From assembly GCF_014805825.1 (NCBI RefSeq), contig NZ_CP061941.1, positions 2,046,001 to 2,110,000 of the forward strand: a stretch of 64,000 nucleotides of DNA, read 5' to 3'. Origin of the DNA: Marinomonas algicola (lineage in GTDB: Bacteria; Pseudomonadota; Gammaproteobacteria; Pseudomonadales; Marinomonadaceae). Shown piece by piece: positions 37,525 through 47,379 of the stretch. A program made the position numbers and the translations under genes. Numbering within the stretch: the first letter of the stretch is position 1; each line of letters starts with the position of its first letter. The notes under the pieces were generated by a model. The model did no database searches, was not told the origin of the DNA, and worked only from the letters and a program-made list of their open reading frames with translations.

Positions 37525-38460
37525 ATGACTTCTCAAACGCATTCAACGACTTGGCTTATTATTGGCGCCGGTGCCATCGGACTGCTTTGGGCTTGCAAAC
37601 TGACAAAAGCGGGTCAGAAAGTAATATTAATTAACCGTCAATGCAACGGCTGTCAGAATGTTCAACACATTCATGAGGGTATTACATCGAACTATGAAAT
37701 TGAATACTCCACCATAGAGCTGCTAAATAACTCATGCTCTCAAAATCAGCTTACTCAGGTATTAATCTGTACTAAAGCGTTTGACCAACCATCAGCGTAC
37801 AATGAAATCAAACATAGGTTATCCCCTAACGCATTTATTATTTCATTGTGTAATGGGGTCGGCAGTCAAGCCACTCTTCAGAACTTACTCATACATCAAC
37901 ACGCTTTGATAGTAGGAACAACGTCCGAAGGCGCGTTGAAGCACAGCTCAACCAAAGTTGAGCAGACCGGCAAAGGTGAGCACTTCTTTGGTTTTTTTGA
38001 TGAAAATCAAGCGAAAAACACAGTATTACCCAATGAAATACTCTTATTTAAAGATGAGAATATCATGGCTCGCATCTTATCGAAGGCGATTATTAATGCC
38101 GTGATTAATCCAATTACCAGCATTAATAATATTACAAATGGCAACTTACTAAGTGCCCCTTATAAGGAACAGGCGATCGCTGCCATTGATGAATTAATTG
38201 GTTTGCTGCAAAACCCGGACTTCATACGAAATAACCCATCCATTAATGCAGTAAATACGGAACGAGAGCATGTTAACAGCCTTGTATTTTCGGTGGCTAA
38301 AAACACGTCTAAAAACAGGTCCTCTATGTTAGAGGATGTAAGTAACAGAAGAAAAACAGAAATTGAATTTATCTCGGGCTTTTTTATAACAGAAGCCAAA
38401 AAAATCCAATTTCCGATGCCTATTCAAAGCGCATTTCTTCATAAAATAAATAACGTATGA
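37525..38460 (+). CDS. 2-dehydropantoate 2-reductase-like protein
   Basis: This NADPH-dependent ketopantoate reductase family protein would act in pantothenate (coenzyme A) synthesis. The dinucleotide fold begins at once (WLIIGAGAIGLLWACKLTKAG). The substrate-side Lys region is in KAFDQPSAYNEI; NGVGSQATLQNLL and GTTSEGAL match PanE. The C-terminal helical domain has KAIINAVINPITSINNITNG. At 311 residues the length fits. ApbA/PanE paralogues with other substrates exist, so I leave the symbol empty. Confidence 0.82.
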   Translation: MTSQTHSTTWLIIGAGAIGLLWACKLTKAGQKVILINRQCNGCQNVQHIHEGITSNYEIEYSTIELLNNSCSQNQLTQVLICTKAFDQPSAYNEIKHRLSPNAFIISLCNGVGSQATLQNLLIHQHALIVGTTSEGALKHSSTKVEQTGKGEHFFGFFDENQAKNTVLPNEILLFKDENIMARILSKAIINAVINPITSINNITNGNLLSAPYKEQAIAAIDELIGLLQNPDFIRNNPSINAVNTEREHVNSLVFSVAKNTSKNRSSMLEDVSNRRKTEIEFISGFFITEAKKIQFPMPIQSAFLHKINNV

Positions 38461-38512
38461 GCCTCCTTGCAAGCCGCCACTTACATAATGAAACGTAGGT
38501 AGTATTAATTAC

Positions 38513-39349
38513 TTATTTAACACGCGTAACTTTACCTGGAGATAAGGCTATTTTCTTCTCTTTATACAAAGCGCCTATGGCTTTTTTAAAGGTGGCTTTG
38601 CTTACCTTAAAAACGGCATAAATGGTTTCTGGACTACTTTTATCGGTAATTGGCATTTCTCCGCCTTGCGCATCAAGATAATCTAAGATTTCATCTAAAA
38701 TGCCGCGAACTTTCTTGTACCCAACTTCCTGTAAACTGATATCAATTTTACCGTCTTCACGAACTCGTTTAATAAAAGCTGAGACTTCTTCACCTTTTTT
38801 AAGCTGCCTAAAAGCATCTTGAAAAAATAACACCCCCCAAAAGCAGTCATCGATAATGCATTTAAAACCGATATCAGTCTTATCACCAATAATGGCCTTT
38901 ACCTTATCTCCCGTTCTATAAGGAATTTCCTCACGATTCAACAACGCATCTACTTTTGTTGTTGCTACAATACGATTGGTATTTTGATCAAGGTAAACAA
39001 AAAGTAGATGAGTTTCACCTTCTTCTACTCGTATTTTTTGTTGACTAAAAGGAACCAATAAATCTTTTGGCAAACCCCAATCAAAAAAAGCACCTATGTG
39101 GTTGACTGCCACAGCGGTTAGCCCTGCAAATTCACCCACTTTTACTTTAGGTGTTTCAGTGGTGGCAATTAATTGGTCACTGGAATCAAGGTAGATAAAC
39201 ACCTCAATATCATCACCCACCCTTTTTCCTTTAGGAATATAGCGTTTAGGCAACAAAATTTCGCCCAATTGCTCAGCGTCTAAATAAAAACCAAACTCTT
39301 TTTCTTTAACGACAACCAATGTGTTTAGTTGTCCAATGCGTACGGCCAT
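38513..39349 (-). CDS. CvfB-like S1 RNA-binding protein
   Basis: The protein has 278 residues with several tandem S1-like OB folds and a C-terminal winged helix, the layout of CvfB/YitL, which affects virulence gene expression in staphylococci. The segments GAFFDWGLPKDLLVPFSQQ, IGFKCIIDDCFWGVLFFQD and the C-terminal PETIYAVFKVSKATFKKAIGALYKEKKIAL are characteristic. Likely cytoplasmic and RNA-binding. It is a single gene. Confidence 0.88.
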   Translation of the reverse strand: MAVRIGQLNTLVVVKEKEFGFYLDAEQLGEILLPKRYIPKGKRVGDDIEVFIYLDSSDQLIATTETPKVKVGEFAGLTAVAVNHIGAFFDWGLPKDLLVPFSQQKIRVEEGETHLLFVYLDQNTNRIVATTKVDALLNREEIPYRTGDKVKAIIGDKTDIGFKCIIDDCFWGVLFFQDAFRQLKKGEEVSAFIKRVREDGKIDISLQEVGYKKVRGILDEILDYLDAQGGEMPITDKSSPETIYAVFKVSKATFKKAIGALYKEKKIALSPGKVTRVK

Positions 39350-39460
39350 GAAATCTCCGGCTAAGGGTAATTAATCTCTGTAGTTTAATAGTAATAAACG
39401 GTACATATTTGCAATCGTGCTCACTATACGGTACTTGAATGAAAAATGAAGCGTATTAAA

Positions 39461-40021
39461 TCACTTAGTTTCAATATGCATACATTTTGTCAAAATCTTG
39501 TCGATTGATTCCGCTCCAACCTCAATCATTTTTTCAATGTTATCCTCTGGAATAGCGCTGGTATCACCATAGAACTCAATGGCTTTTTCTACACTATTTT
39601 CCCTAAGGATATGCAGCATAGGGTAAGGTGATCGATTAGTGTAGTTCGTAACATCGTCCGCTTCCGTTCCAGAAAAACAATAATCAGGATGGAAGGTTGC
39701 CAATTGATAGATGCCCTCACACTCTTGCTCAAACATAAGATCTTCAGCCAAACTAACAAAATCTAAATACTGATAAAAACTTTTAAATAAGGTTGGGAAA
39801 ACCAATAAGGATGTTTCTGCTTCTTCATTTTTGTCTAAAAAGGCAATCTCAGCAAGCAGCTCCTCAAGTGCCACCTCTACTTTTTTTGAACGTATAACGC
39901 ACACTCTAATCGAGTCACGCTCGACCTCCCTTTTTGCAAAAGGACAAACATTTAACTCAACAATGAAATCTTTAACCCAATTCATCGTTTGCTGTGTAAC
40001 CAACTCATCTGACAATGGCAT
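39461..40021 (-). CDS. DUF1415 family protein
   Basis: This is a conserved bacterial protein of unknown function. I recognise the family by WVKDFIVELNVCPFAKREVERDSIR and by LATFHPDYCFSGTEADDVTNYTNRSPYPMLHILRE. The conserved Cys-Pro and His residues suggest an enzyme or metal site, which I cannot prove. I prefer ATG 40021 over the GTG nine bases upstream. Confidence 0.8.
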   Translation of the reverse strand: MPLSDELVTQQTMNWVKDFIVELNVCPFAKREVERDSIRVCVIRSKKVEVALEELLAEIAFLDKNEEAETSLLVFPTLFKSFYQYLDFVSLAEDLMFEQECEGIYQLATFHPDYCFSGTEADDVTNYTNRSPYPMLHILRENSVEKAIEFYGDTSAIPEDNIEKMIEVGAESIDKILTKCMHIETK

Positions 40022-40190
40022 AATGCGCACTCTTAAAATTTACCACTATTCTAGAAAACTCCACAAATAAGCTCAAGCTTAACACCCTAAACTAAGAAGA
40101 TATTAACTTTACCGACAGCTGAGCACTTCTCTCACGTGCTTTTAATGTAAAAAGCTTTAAAAAACGGTATTATCCATTAAATTAAATTTT

Positions 40191-40216
40191 CAATAGAGTT
40201 TCTCAAACCTCTATTG
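40191..40216. promoter_or_regulatory. small inverted repeat upstream of the RNA helicase gene
   Basis: A perfect 8-bp repeat (CAATAGAG / CTCTATTG) with a 10-base loop ends 27 bases before the helicase start codon. It might be a leader hairpin or an operator. No T-tract follows. Confidence 0.3.
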
Positions 40217-40243
40217 TTACGCCTAACCAAATAGAGATAATGC

Positions 40244-41521
40244 ATGTCATTTGACGTTTTAGACTTAGATAACACAATTGAACTGGCCATCCAACAGCTT
40301 GGCTTTACTTCTCCAACCCCTGTGCAAGAAGAAGCCATTCCAGCGGCTATGGATGGAGATGATATATTAGCAACAGCACCAACAGGAACAGGCAAAACAC
40401 TTGCCTTTATGGCACCAGCCATTCAGCATTTACTTGATAGAAATGAGCCTGCCACCTATGCGCCCAAAATTCTCGTTTTAGCGCCTAGCCGAGAACTGGC
40501 ACGACAAATTTTTAATTTTACCGAATCATTAATACAAAACACACATTTTACGACTCAACTTATTATTGGTGGAACGCCTTATGGAATGCAAGAACAACAG
40601 CTTTCCGAAAATTGCGACATTTTAATTGCCACCCCAGGAAGACTATTAGAATTAGATGAAAAGAATTGGCTCGACCTCTCCGACGTTACTTACTTCGTTA
40701 TCGATGAAGCCGATAGAATGCTGGACATGGGCTTTTCTGACTCGATACTAAAACTATCTAAACTCTTGCCCAAAGAACATCAGACCCTTATGTTTTCAGC
40801 CACTCTTGAAGGCGAAAAGATCGGTTTTTTATCCTCTCAACTGCTAAGAGCTGACGCACAACAAATACGCCTTGGAGACTCATCGAGAACAGTACCGAAG
40901 CAAATCAAACAAGTGGCCTATCGTGTTGACGACGATAATCATAAATTACGTTTTTTAGAGCATATTTTAAAAGATGAAAATGTAAAACAAGCCGTTTTAT
41001 TCGTCTCCAATCGTGACCATGTGGACGTATGGGTCCAAAAAATACGTGACCTGAATATTATGTGCGATGGCTTGCATGGCGAGATGAAACAAAGCGATCG
41101 CAGCGAGCATTTAAAACAAATGAAGCGTGGCCGTTTAAAAGTCTTGGTTGCCACAGATGTTGCATCACGAGGAATTGATCTACCAGAAATAAATACCGTA
41201 ATTAATTTACGGTTACCACCAAAAGCCGATTCTTATATACATAGAGCTGGGCGCGCATCCCGTGAAGGCGAGCCAGGTGTTTGCATATCCTTAATCGACA
41301 TTAATGACTTACCTGCTATTGAAAAAATTCAGCGTTACATGCTAGCTCCGATTAAATTTTCCAGAGTCGCAGGGTTAGAAGCAAAGCAAAAAGTAAGAGT
41401 GGCGTCTCTGACTAAAGGGAAAAAGAAAGCGAAAGCCATCCCTAAATCCGTGATTAAAGCTGAGGAAAAAAGAAAAGAAAAAGCAAGAAAAAAAGCAAAA
41501 GCAAAGTCACGCGCTAAATAA
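40244..41521 (+). CDS. DEAD-box RNA helicase (SrmB-like)
   Basis: This is an ATP-dependent RNA helicase, probably acting in ribosome assembly or mRNA turnover. The Q motif FTSPTPVQEEAIP, motif I APTGTGKT, motif Ia APSRELARQI, motif II VIDEADRMLDMGFSD, motif III MFSATLE, motif V ATDVASRGIDL and motif VI HRAGRASREG are all in order. The last 40 residues are Lys/Arg-rich and likely bind RNA non-specifically. The 425-residue length and order suit SrmB, but RhlE-type paralogues are close. Confidence 0.92.
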   Translation: MSFDVLDLDNTIELAIQQLGFTSPTPVQEEAIPAAMDGDDILATAPTGTGKTLAFMAPAIQHLLDRNEPATYAPKILVLAPSRELARQIFNFTESLIQNTHFTTQLIIGGTPYGMQEQQLSENCDILIATPGRLLELDEKNWLDLSDVTYFVIDEADRMLDMGFSDSILKLSKLLPKEHQTLMFSATLEGEKIGFLSSQLLRADAQQIRLGDSSRTVPKQIKQVAYRVDDDNHKLRFLEHILKDENVKQAVLFVSNRDHVDVWVQKIRDLNIMCDGLHGEMKQSDRSEHLKQMKRGRLKVLVATDVASRGIDLPEINTVINLRLPPKADSYIHRAGRASREGEPGVCISLIDINDLPAIEKIQRYMLAPIKFSRVAGLEAKQKVRVASLTKGKKKAKAIPKSVIKAEEKRKEKARKKAKAKSRAK

Positions 41522-41526
41522 GCACT

Positions 41527-41563
41527 GATAAGATAGGTCATCGTTCTGATGACCTATCTTATC
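41527..41563. terminator. long perfect hairpin after the helicase gene
   Basis: A perfect 16-bp inverted repeat (GATAAGATAGGTCATC / GATGACCTATCTTATC) with a GTTCT loop starts 6 bases after the helicase stop codon. It is unusually long and exact but has no T-tract, so it may also protect the mRNA 3' end. Confidence 0.65.
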
Positions 41564-41748
41564 GCTATTAACATCGTTGCTTTTGACATTCAACCATGAA
41601 TCTAGAAACACCAAAGAAGCCGTAGCGTTTTAGCTACCTGCGATCTAGACATCAAAAAAATTGCTCTATTAAAAAACACGTCATAAATTAGAAAAAAGAA
41701 AACCACAAACAACCTGAATCGTGACTTTACACTTTAGATTGACTTAGA

Positions 41749-42360
41749 CTATTTATCCATAAAATTTATCGTATGATGCTTACGTTTGGCCTTAGTTTCT
41801 AAATACTGTCTGTTATGTTTATTTACATGAACAGAGGTTGGAACCAATTCAGACACGTTTATCCCGTTTTCAATAAGTTGGCTCGCTTTATCAGGATTAT
41901 TGGTCAATAAGCGAATGTCAGTAACCCCCAATGCTTTTAACATCTCTGCACCAACAGAAAAATCACGGCCGTCATCTGGCAAGTGGAGCATTTCATTTGC
42001 TTGATACGTATCATACCCTTGGTCTTGTAACGCGTAAGCGTCCAGTTTGGCATAAAGACCTATACCACGACCTTCCTGTCTTAAATAAAGGATATAGCCG
42101 CCTTCTTGATTGATCAAGTCAATCGCTTCATCAAGTTGTTCACCGCAATCGCATCGACCAGAGCCAAAGACATCCCCAGTTAAACACTCTGAATGCAATC
42201 TAACCAAAGGGATGCTTGGCTTTTTATCAGAGACACCATCGCAATAAATAGCAATATGCTCTTTCCCAGAATCATCACCATCAAATGACACAAACTCGGC
42301 CATGACTTCTCCCGCTCTCATTGGGACAACAACTCGACGTTTAACGGTCAATGCATTCAT
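41749..42360 (-). CDS. ribA: GTP cyclohydrolase II RibA
   Basis: It opens GTP to the pyrimidine precursor of riboflavin. The zinc site is visible as CLTGDVFGSGRCDCGEQL with three Cys; RQEGRGIGLYAKLDAY holds the catalytic Tyr/Arg region, and LLTNNPDKASQL is conserved. It has 203 residues as for stand-alone RibA. The 5' region shows no FMN riboswitch. Confidence 0.95.
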   Translation of the reverse strand: MNALTVKRRVVVPMRAGEVMAEFVSFDGDDSGKEHIAIYCDGVSDKKPSIPLVRLHSECLTGDVFGSGRCDCGEQLDEAIDLINQEGGYILYLRQEGRGIGLYAKLDAYALQDQGYDTYQANEMLHLPDDGRDFSVGAEMLKALGVTDIRLLTNNPDKASQLIENGINVSELVPTSVHVNKHNRQYLETKAKRKHHTINFMDK

Positions 42361-42448
42361 AAAATAACTATTCTCACAATTAAAAAACGGACTTACCTAT
42401 GATTGAGGCAACTTCTACAAAACTCAAGTTCGTCAACAAACTTTATCA

Positions 42449-42937
42449 TCATTTATTTATAGTTTGCACTAAATGCGTCAGAGGAAGAGCCGTTCTATTC
42501 ATTATTTTTCTTAATAAAAAGCTCGAATGAACCCCTGTAACACCTTCTATTCGGGTTAATCTTCCTAAAAGAAATTCTTGATATTTATCCATATCTTCCA
42601 CTACGACTTCAACTAAGTAGTCTGCCGACTGACCAGTAACCAAACTGACTGACTTTACTTCTGGATAGGATGTCATCAAGGTCTCAAACACTTCAAACCG
42701 GTCAGGTGTATGCCTATCCATACTTATTTGAATAAAAGCGGTTAATGTTAGCCCAAGCTTTCGCTGATTCAATAACGTCACTCGTCGGTCAATAATGCCC
42801 GATTCTTCCAGAGCTTTCATTCGCCTTAAACAAGGTGAGGGTGACAGGCCTACTCGATCAGAAAGCTCCTGATTTGTTAAGCTAGAATCTTGCTGTATTT
42901 CAGTCAATATACTTATATCAATTCTGTCAAGATGCAT
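42449..42937 (-). CDS. Lrp/AsnC-family transcriptional regulator
   Basis: This is a 162-residue DNA-binding regulator with an N-terminal helix-turn-helix (DISILTEIQQDSSLTNQELSDRVGLSPSPCLRRMKAL) and a C-terminal RAM ligand-binding domain (VKSVSLVTGQSADYLVEVVVED). Lrp-type proteins sense amino acids such as leucine. Start ATG 42937 (MHLDRIDI). It is divergent from leuA with a 184-base shared control region, so leuA is a reasonable target, though this is inference. Confidence 0.9.
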   Translation of the reverse strand: MHLDRIDISILTEIQQDSSLTNQELSDRVGLSPSPCLRRMKALEESGIIDRRVTLLNQRKLGLTLTAFIQISMDRHTPDRFEVFETLMTSYPEVKSVSLVTGQSADYLVEVVVEDMDKYQEFLLGRLTRIEGVTGVHSSFLLRKIMNRTALPLTHLVQTINK

Positions 42938-43121
42938 ATAAACAACCATTAATTTCAATATGATATGATTATTCGCTATATTATTGCTAAAATAAACACA
43001 TTTAATAGAAAAAACGCAATTTATTACCTCAGAAAATTCTGTATGATTTGCTTATCGAGTCGTATAACCCTATGACACACAATAACAATTAAGTGCGCAT
43101 CGCATGTTTAGAGGACGAACC

Positions 43122-44795
43122 ATGTCAGTATTTACCCATACTAAGTACACTCCTTTTCAACCAGTTCACATTACCAATCGAACTTGGCCTGATAAAGAAA
43201 TCACTCAAGCACCCATTTGGTCTAGTGTCGATCTAAGAGATGGCAACCAAGCACTTGTAGAACCTATGACAGTTGAACAAAAAAAAGTCATGTTCAAAAT
43301 GCTGCTAGATGTTGGATTCAAAGAAATTGAAGTTGGCTTTCCTGCCGCATCGCAATTGGATTTTGATTTCGTTCGCTGGATTATTGAAGAAACAGATATT
43401 CCTGATGACGTATATATCCAAGTATTGACGCAAGCTAGACCAGAACTTATCGCTCGTACCTATGAGTCATTAAAAGGCGCTAAAAAAGCCATTGTACACG
43501 TGTATAACTCGACGTCTAAAACACAGCGTGAGCAGGTATTCCGCTTAGATAAAAAAGGTATTATGGATATTGCGGTTAATGGCGCAAAGTGCGTTCAAGA
43601 ACATGCATTAAAACACCCCGAAACGGAGTGGGTGTTCCAATACTCCCCTGAAAGCTTCACTGGTACAGAAACAGACTATGCAGTAGAAGTCGTTAATGCT
43701 GTCGCTGAGGTATGGCAGCCTACTCCAGAAAATAAAATTATTATCAACTTACCTGCAACGGTCGAAGTCACAACACCTAACCGATTTGCAGATCAAATAG
43801 AATGGTTCTGCCGAGAAGTGAAAAATCGTGAATCATTAATTATCAGCTTACACACTCACAATGACCGTGGCTGCGGTGTGGCCGCCGCTGAACTTGGCTT
43901 AATGGCTGGCGCTGATCGCATCGAAGGCACAATGTTAGGCAATGGTGAGCGTACAGGCAATATGTGTATCGTTACTATGGCAATGAATATGTACAGTCAA
44001 GGCGTTGATCCTCAATTACAATTAGGTAATATGGATAGAATTGTCAGTGTGGTTCAATCATGCACACAATTGCCTGTTCATCCACGCCACCCTTATGCAG
44101 GTGAATTGGTTTTCACCGCCTTCTCAGGCTCTCACCAAGACGCCATTAAAAAATGCTTAGACAACCAAACAGAAGACAAACCTTGGGATGTGGCTTACTT
44201 ACCAATCGATCCTCGTGATGTAGGTCGTAGCTATCAAGAAGTTATCCGTGTTAATAGCCAGTCCGGTAAAGGTGGCATTGCGTACAGCCTTGAACAAGAA
44301 TATGGCTTATCATTGCCACGTTGGTTGCAAGTAGAATTCAGCCCAATCATCCAAAAATTTGCAGAAGAAGATGGCGGCGTTGTTACTACTGAGTCTATGA
44401 AGTCCTTATTTGAAAGCACCTACATCACTGGTTCAGCACCTTATGCATTAGGTCGCTACGAATTACAAAAAGATGATGGTGATAGCATCCGTGCGGATAT
44501 CAGTTCATCAGGTTCAACCATCAGCATCACAGGCGAAGGCAACGGTACTATCTCAGCTTTTGCTAATGCGCTAGCCAAACAATTTGATATAACCATGGAC
44601 GTTACTCAGTATTCAGAACATGCTCTTACTATTGGTAGTGACTCCAACGCGATTGCTTATATTCAAATGAATATCAATGGTGATCGTTATAATGGCGTGG
44701 CCATTGACGCCGATATTGTCTCTGCTTCCATCCAGGCGATTTTGGCGACGGTTAATCAATTTGTTGTAAACAGCAATAAAAGTAATGTAGCTTAA
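43122..44795 (+). CDS. leuA: 2-isopropylmalate synthase LeuA (long form)
   Basis: It condenses acetyl-CoA with 2-oxoisovalerate, the first leucine-specific step. The catalytic TIM barrel has SSVDLRDGNQALVEPM and the metal-binding HTHNDRGCGVAAAELGLMAGA, with GNGERTGN. The C-terminal about 150 residues form the leucine feedback domain. The length (557 from ATG 43122) is that of the long actinobacterial/pseudomonad form rather than E. coli LeuA (523). I chose ATG 43122 because GAGGA lies at 43111-43115. No leucine-rich leader peptide is seen upstream, so regulation is probably not by attenuation. Confidence 0.95.
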   Translation: MSVFTHTKYTPFQPVHITNRTWPDKEITQAPIWSSVDLRDGNQALVEPMTVEQKKVMFKMLLDVGFKEIEVGFPAASQLDFDFVRWIIEETDIPDDVYIQVLTQARPELIARTYESLKGAKKAIVHVYNSTSKTQREQVFRLDKKGIMDIAVNGAKCVQEHALKHPETEWVFQYSPESFTGTETDYAVEVVNAVAEVWQPTPENKIIINLPATVEVTTPNRFADQIEWFCREVKNRESLIISLHTHNDRGCGVAAAELGLMAGADRIEGTMLGNGERTGNMCIVTMAMNMYSQGVDPQLQLGNMDRIVSVVQSCTQLPVHPRHPYAGELVFTAFSGSHQDAIKKCLDNQTEDKPWDVAYLPIDPRDVGRSYQEVIRVNSQSGKGGIAYSLEQEYGLSLPRWLQVEFSPIIQKFAEEDGGVVTTESMKSLFESTYITGSAPYALGRYELQKDDGDSIRADISSSGSTISITGEGNGTISAFANALAKQFDITMDVTQYSEHALTIGSDSNAIAYIQMNINGDRYNGVAIDADIVSASIQAILATVNQFVVNSNKSNVA

Positions 44796-44829
44796 GATAT
44801 AAGCAAGACTGAATATTTTTTGCTTGCTA

Positions 44830-44857
44830 AAAGGCCGCTGTCAAAAGCGGCCTTTTT
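44830..44857. terminator. terminator after leuA
   Basis: A perfect 10-bp GC-rich stem (AAAGGCCGCT / AGCGGCCTTT), a 6-base loop and a TT tail form a strong forward terminator 35 bases past leuA. The hairpin runs into the stop codon of the convergent gene. Confidence 0.8.
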
Positions 44858-45731
44858 ATTGCTTCAAATAAATGTGCTGTCGCCCTATCCGTTGCGCAAA
44901 CCCACCAACCGTCACCCTGATGATTCCAGATTCATTTGATTCAACTGATGCCGTAATAATTGAAAGACGGTTCATTGCTCTGCCTTGCTCAAAAATAAAA
45001 TCATTCAACGGGTTTAGGAATATATGTTTACTTAAATAGCATGCTAATGCTCCGCTAGAGCTTCCAGTTGCAGACTCTTCTTGTATCCCAAACAAAGGCG
45101 CAAAGTTGCGGCAACTGGCAGTCAATTTACTTTCCTCCTCGCACAACTCAAACGCATGCAGGCCCACTAACGCATGTTTCTTACAGAAGAGACTGAGTAA
45201 CTCATCATTTACTTGAATTTGATTTAGATAGCCTAATGGAACAGGAACAATAATATCGGGCAAACCCGTTGAAACAACTTCTATGGGAAGTAGAGTGGAC
45301 TCAAGTAGTCTAGTATCAATGCCAATCAAGCTGGATACCGTCGTACAGTCCAATTGTCCAAGGCATTTAGGTTGCTTTTGTTGCATCACTATTTTGCCAT
45401 TTAACGCTATGGTAACAGCGAGCAATCCCGCTTTTGTCCTTTGAATATATTGACCTTCTACGACTATGCCCTCTTTATACATTGTAGAAAATGCCGCCAG
45501 AGTTGCGTGACCGCAGAAATCAACTTCACCCGTAATAGTAAAAAAAGACAATTCAAAATCCACTTCTGTATCTTTAGATACAAAAGCCGTTTCTGAATAA
45601 CCAACTTCTTGCGCAATTTTTAATTTTTCTTCGTTAGACAAATTATCGGAATGTAATACAACGCCTGCAGGGTTCCCACCGCTTCCATTTGAAGTAAAGG
45701 CGTTGACCAAGAATGCCTCAATTTTTATCAA
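44856..45731 (-). CDS. PhzF-family isomerase
   Basis: This is a 291-residue protein of the PhzF/YddE family, homologous to diaminopimelate epimerase; PhzF itself isomerises a phenazine precursor. Family marks are AFTSNGSGGNPAGVVL near the N-terminus, the catalytic Glu in YSETAFVSKD, TGEVDFCGHATLAA and ESATGSSSGALACYL. No phenazine genes are near, so its own substrate is unknown. Confidence 0.88.
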   Translation of the reverse strand: MIKIEAFLVNAFTSNGSGGNPAGVVLHSDNLSNEEKLKIAQEVGYSETAFVSKDTEVDFELSFFTITGEVDFCGHATLAAFSTMYKEGIVVEGQYIQRTKAGLLAVTIALNGKIVMQQKQPKCLGQLDCTTVSSLIGIDTRLLESTLLPIEVVSTGLPDIIVPVPLGYLNQIQVNDELLSLFCKKHALVGLHAFELCEEESKLTASCRNFAPLFGIQEESATGSSSGALACYLSKHIFLNPLNDFIFEQGRAMNRLSIITASVESNESGIIRVTVGGFAQRIGRQHIYLKQ

Positions 45732-45854
45732 TGTCTACTACTCCTTATACAATTTAGCCATTTTACTCCATTCTCAGCAAAAGCCAGTTAGCTATACTCT
45801 GCATTTTTATCGGATTGAGCTGAATCTACGCGGGTAATAGAGGCGGCATTAAAA

Positions 45855-45891
45855 AACGCCAAGCTTGACTAAAAAGATCAAACTTGGCGTT
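45855..45891 (-). terminator. rho-independent terminator of the SPFH-NfeD operon
   Basis: A stem of about 14 bp with one mismatch (AACGCCAAG.TTGA against TCAA.CTTGGCGTT), read on the minus strand, runs into TTTTTT. It lies 45 bases past the nfeD-like stop. Confidence 0.8.
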
Positions 45892-45935
45892 ATAATTTTC
45901 TCTTGTGACACAGAGGAGCGCATTCTTCAAATCAT

Positions 45936-46391
45936 CTATTCAACGACTTTAATATGGAAAGCACCTACTTCGGCATCTGTTACTTCTACTCTCGTCCCCG
46001 CTGAAATAAATGTTACACTGAGCAACTTCCAATTCACACCAGAATAATGATACATACTTAGTTGAGTTGGAGAGACATCCTCTTGCAAAATAAAACGATG
46101 TCCGACTAAATCGCCTTGAGCTTTTTTAGGGCTGACACCTGATTGCATCTTTTTTAAGGGCCGCCACAAAACAGCCGCAGCAAGTAAGGTAAGCACCCCA
46201 GTACTTAACATAGCGCTAAGAACACTGTTTGGCAAAAGGTTGGAATACAGTAATACACCCGTCACTAATGCAGCTAAACCAACAAAAAAAAGCACAAATG
46301 TAGAAAAGCCTAATACCGCAACTTCAATTACCAGCAAAATCAAACCTACAACGAAAAAGCTTTGCGCCAGATTATTGGTAAAGAAATCCAT
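45936..46391 (-). CDS. NfeD-family membrane protein
   Basis: This is a short (151-residue) NfeD protein: three membrane helices in the first 75 residues and a C-terminal OB fold (about 90-150, GDLVGHRFILQEDV, GTRVEVTDAEVGAFHIKV). Such proteins partner SPFH proteins in membrane microdomains; the SPFH gene lies 2 bases upstream on the same strand, the standard pairing. Confidence 0.9.
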   Translation of the reverse strand: MDFFTNNLAQSFFVVGLILLVIEVAVLGFSTFVLFFVGLAALVTGVLLYSNLLPNSVLSAMLSTGVLTLLAAAVLWRPLKKMQSGVSPKKAQGDLVGHRFILQEDVSPTQLSMYHYSGVNWKLLSVTFISAGTRVEVTDAEVGAFHIKVVE

Positions 46392-46393
46392 GC

Positions 46394-47329
46394 TTAGCTC
46401 CCTTTTGACATTTTCTGAATGATTGTCATGGCTTGTGCAACCACAGAGGCGGCATCCGTTCCACCATCGGGCAATAAAACCACAGAAGATTCTTTCGCAA
46501 TCGCTCGCTTAGCATCAATCGATTTAGTCGCCAAATCCAGCTGAATGGCTTTTTGCCCTTCTTCCGTTGCAGCGGCTTCACCTACTTGACGCAACGCTTC
46601 AGCCTGAGCCGAAGCAACCGCTACAATGGCTTTAGCTTCACCTTCAGCACGTAGAACTTGCTCTTCTTTGTCTGCTTCTGCCGCTAATACAACAGAGGCT
46701 TTTTCGCCTTCTGCACGATTAATAGCCGCTTGGCGGTCTCCTTCTGATTCCAAAATCTGCGCACGTTTTACACGTTCTGCTTTCATTTGTGCTTCCATGG
46801 CTTGCATAACAGATTGCGGAGGAATGATGTCTTTAATTTCATAACGCAATACCTGTATACCCCATGGGCCAGCCGCATCATTAATTGCGGCAACAATATT
46901 GGTGTTCAAAAGATCACGCTCTTCAAAGGTTTTATCTAACTCCATCTTACCGAGCTCTGAACGCATCGTTGTTTGCGCAAGTTGAGTGACTGCGAAAACA
47001 TAATTATCAACACCGTAAGTCGCTTTATAAGCATCCAATACGCGGAAATACAAAACGCCATCGACGTGTAATGAAATATTATCTTTGGTAATTGCACTTT
47101 GCTCTGGTACATCAACAGCTTGTTCTTTCAAAGAGCGATCCGCCGATATACGGTCAATAAAAGGTACGATGAAATTCAACCCAGCTTCTTTAGTCGATTG
47201 ATATTTGCCAAAACGTTCAATCACATAGGCCTGATTCTGAGGCACAAATTTAATAGAGTTTTTTAGCAACACCACGACCAGCACCAAAATCAGTACTTGT
47301 ACATTTAAAATATATTCTAAATATTCCAT
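46394..47329 (-). CDS. SPFH/stomatin-like protein (QmcA type)
   Basis: This is a 311-residue membrane scaffold with an N-terminal hydrophobic hairpin (VQVLILVLVVVLLKNSI), then an SPFH domain (VPQNQAYVIERFGKYQ, FIVPFIDRIS, TMRSELGKMELDKTF) and a helical, Ala/Glu-rich coiled coil (EGDRQAAINRAEGEKASVVLAAEADKEEQ). In E. coli QmcA stabilises membrane protein quality control. It is cotranscribed with the NfeD gene. Confidence 0.92.
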   Translation of the reverse strand: MEYLEYILNVQVLILVLVVVLLKNSIKFVPQNQAYVIERFGKYQSTKEAGLNFIVPFIDRISADRSLKEQAVDVPEQSAITKDNISLHVDGVLYFRVLDAYKATYGVDNYVFAVTQLAQTTMRSELGKMELDKTFEERDLLNTNIVAAINDAAGPWGIQVLRYEIKDIIPPQSVMQAMEAQMKAERVKRAQILESEGDRQAAINRAEGEKASVVLAAEADKEEQVLRAEGEAKAIVAVASAQAEALRQVGEAAATEEGQKAIQLDLATKSIDAKRAIAKESSVVLLPDGGTDAASVVAQAMTIIQKMSKGS

Positions 47330-47379
47330 ATTTATAAACCTTTACTCAATTGAAGGGAATTCCTAACTCATTACCTATT

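Noticed and set aside
41749..42448. FMN riboswitch upstream of ribA
   Set aside because: The 88 bases between the Lrp-type gene and ribA are too short and show none of the conserved helices.
43072..43092. Short frame MTHNNN before leuA as a leader peptide
   Set aside because: It has no leucine codons and no attenuator hairpin follows, so leuA attenuation is not supported.
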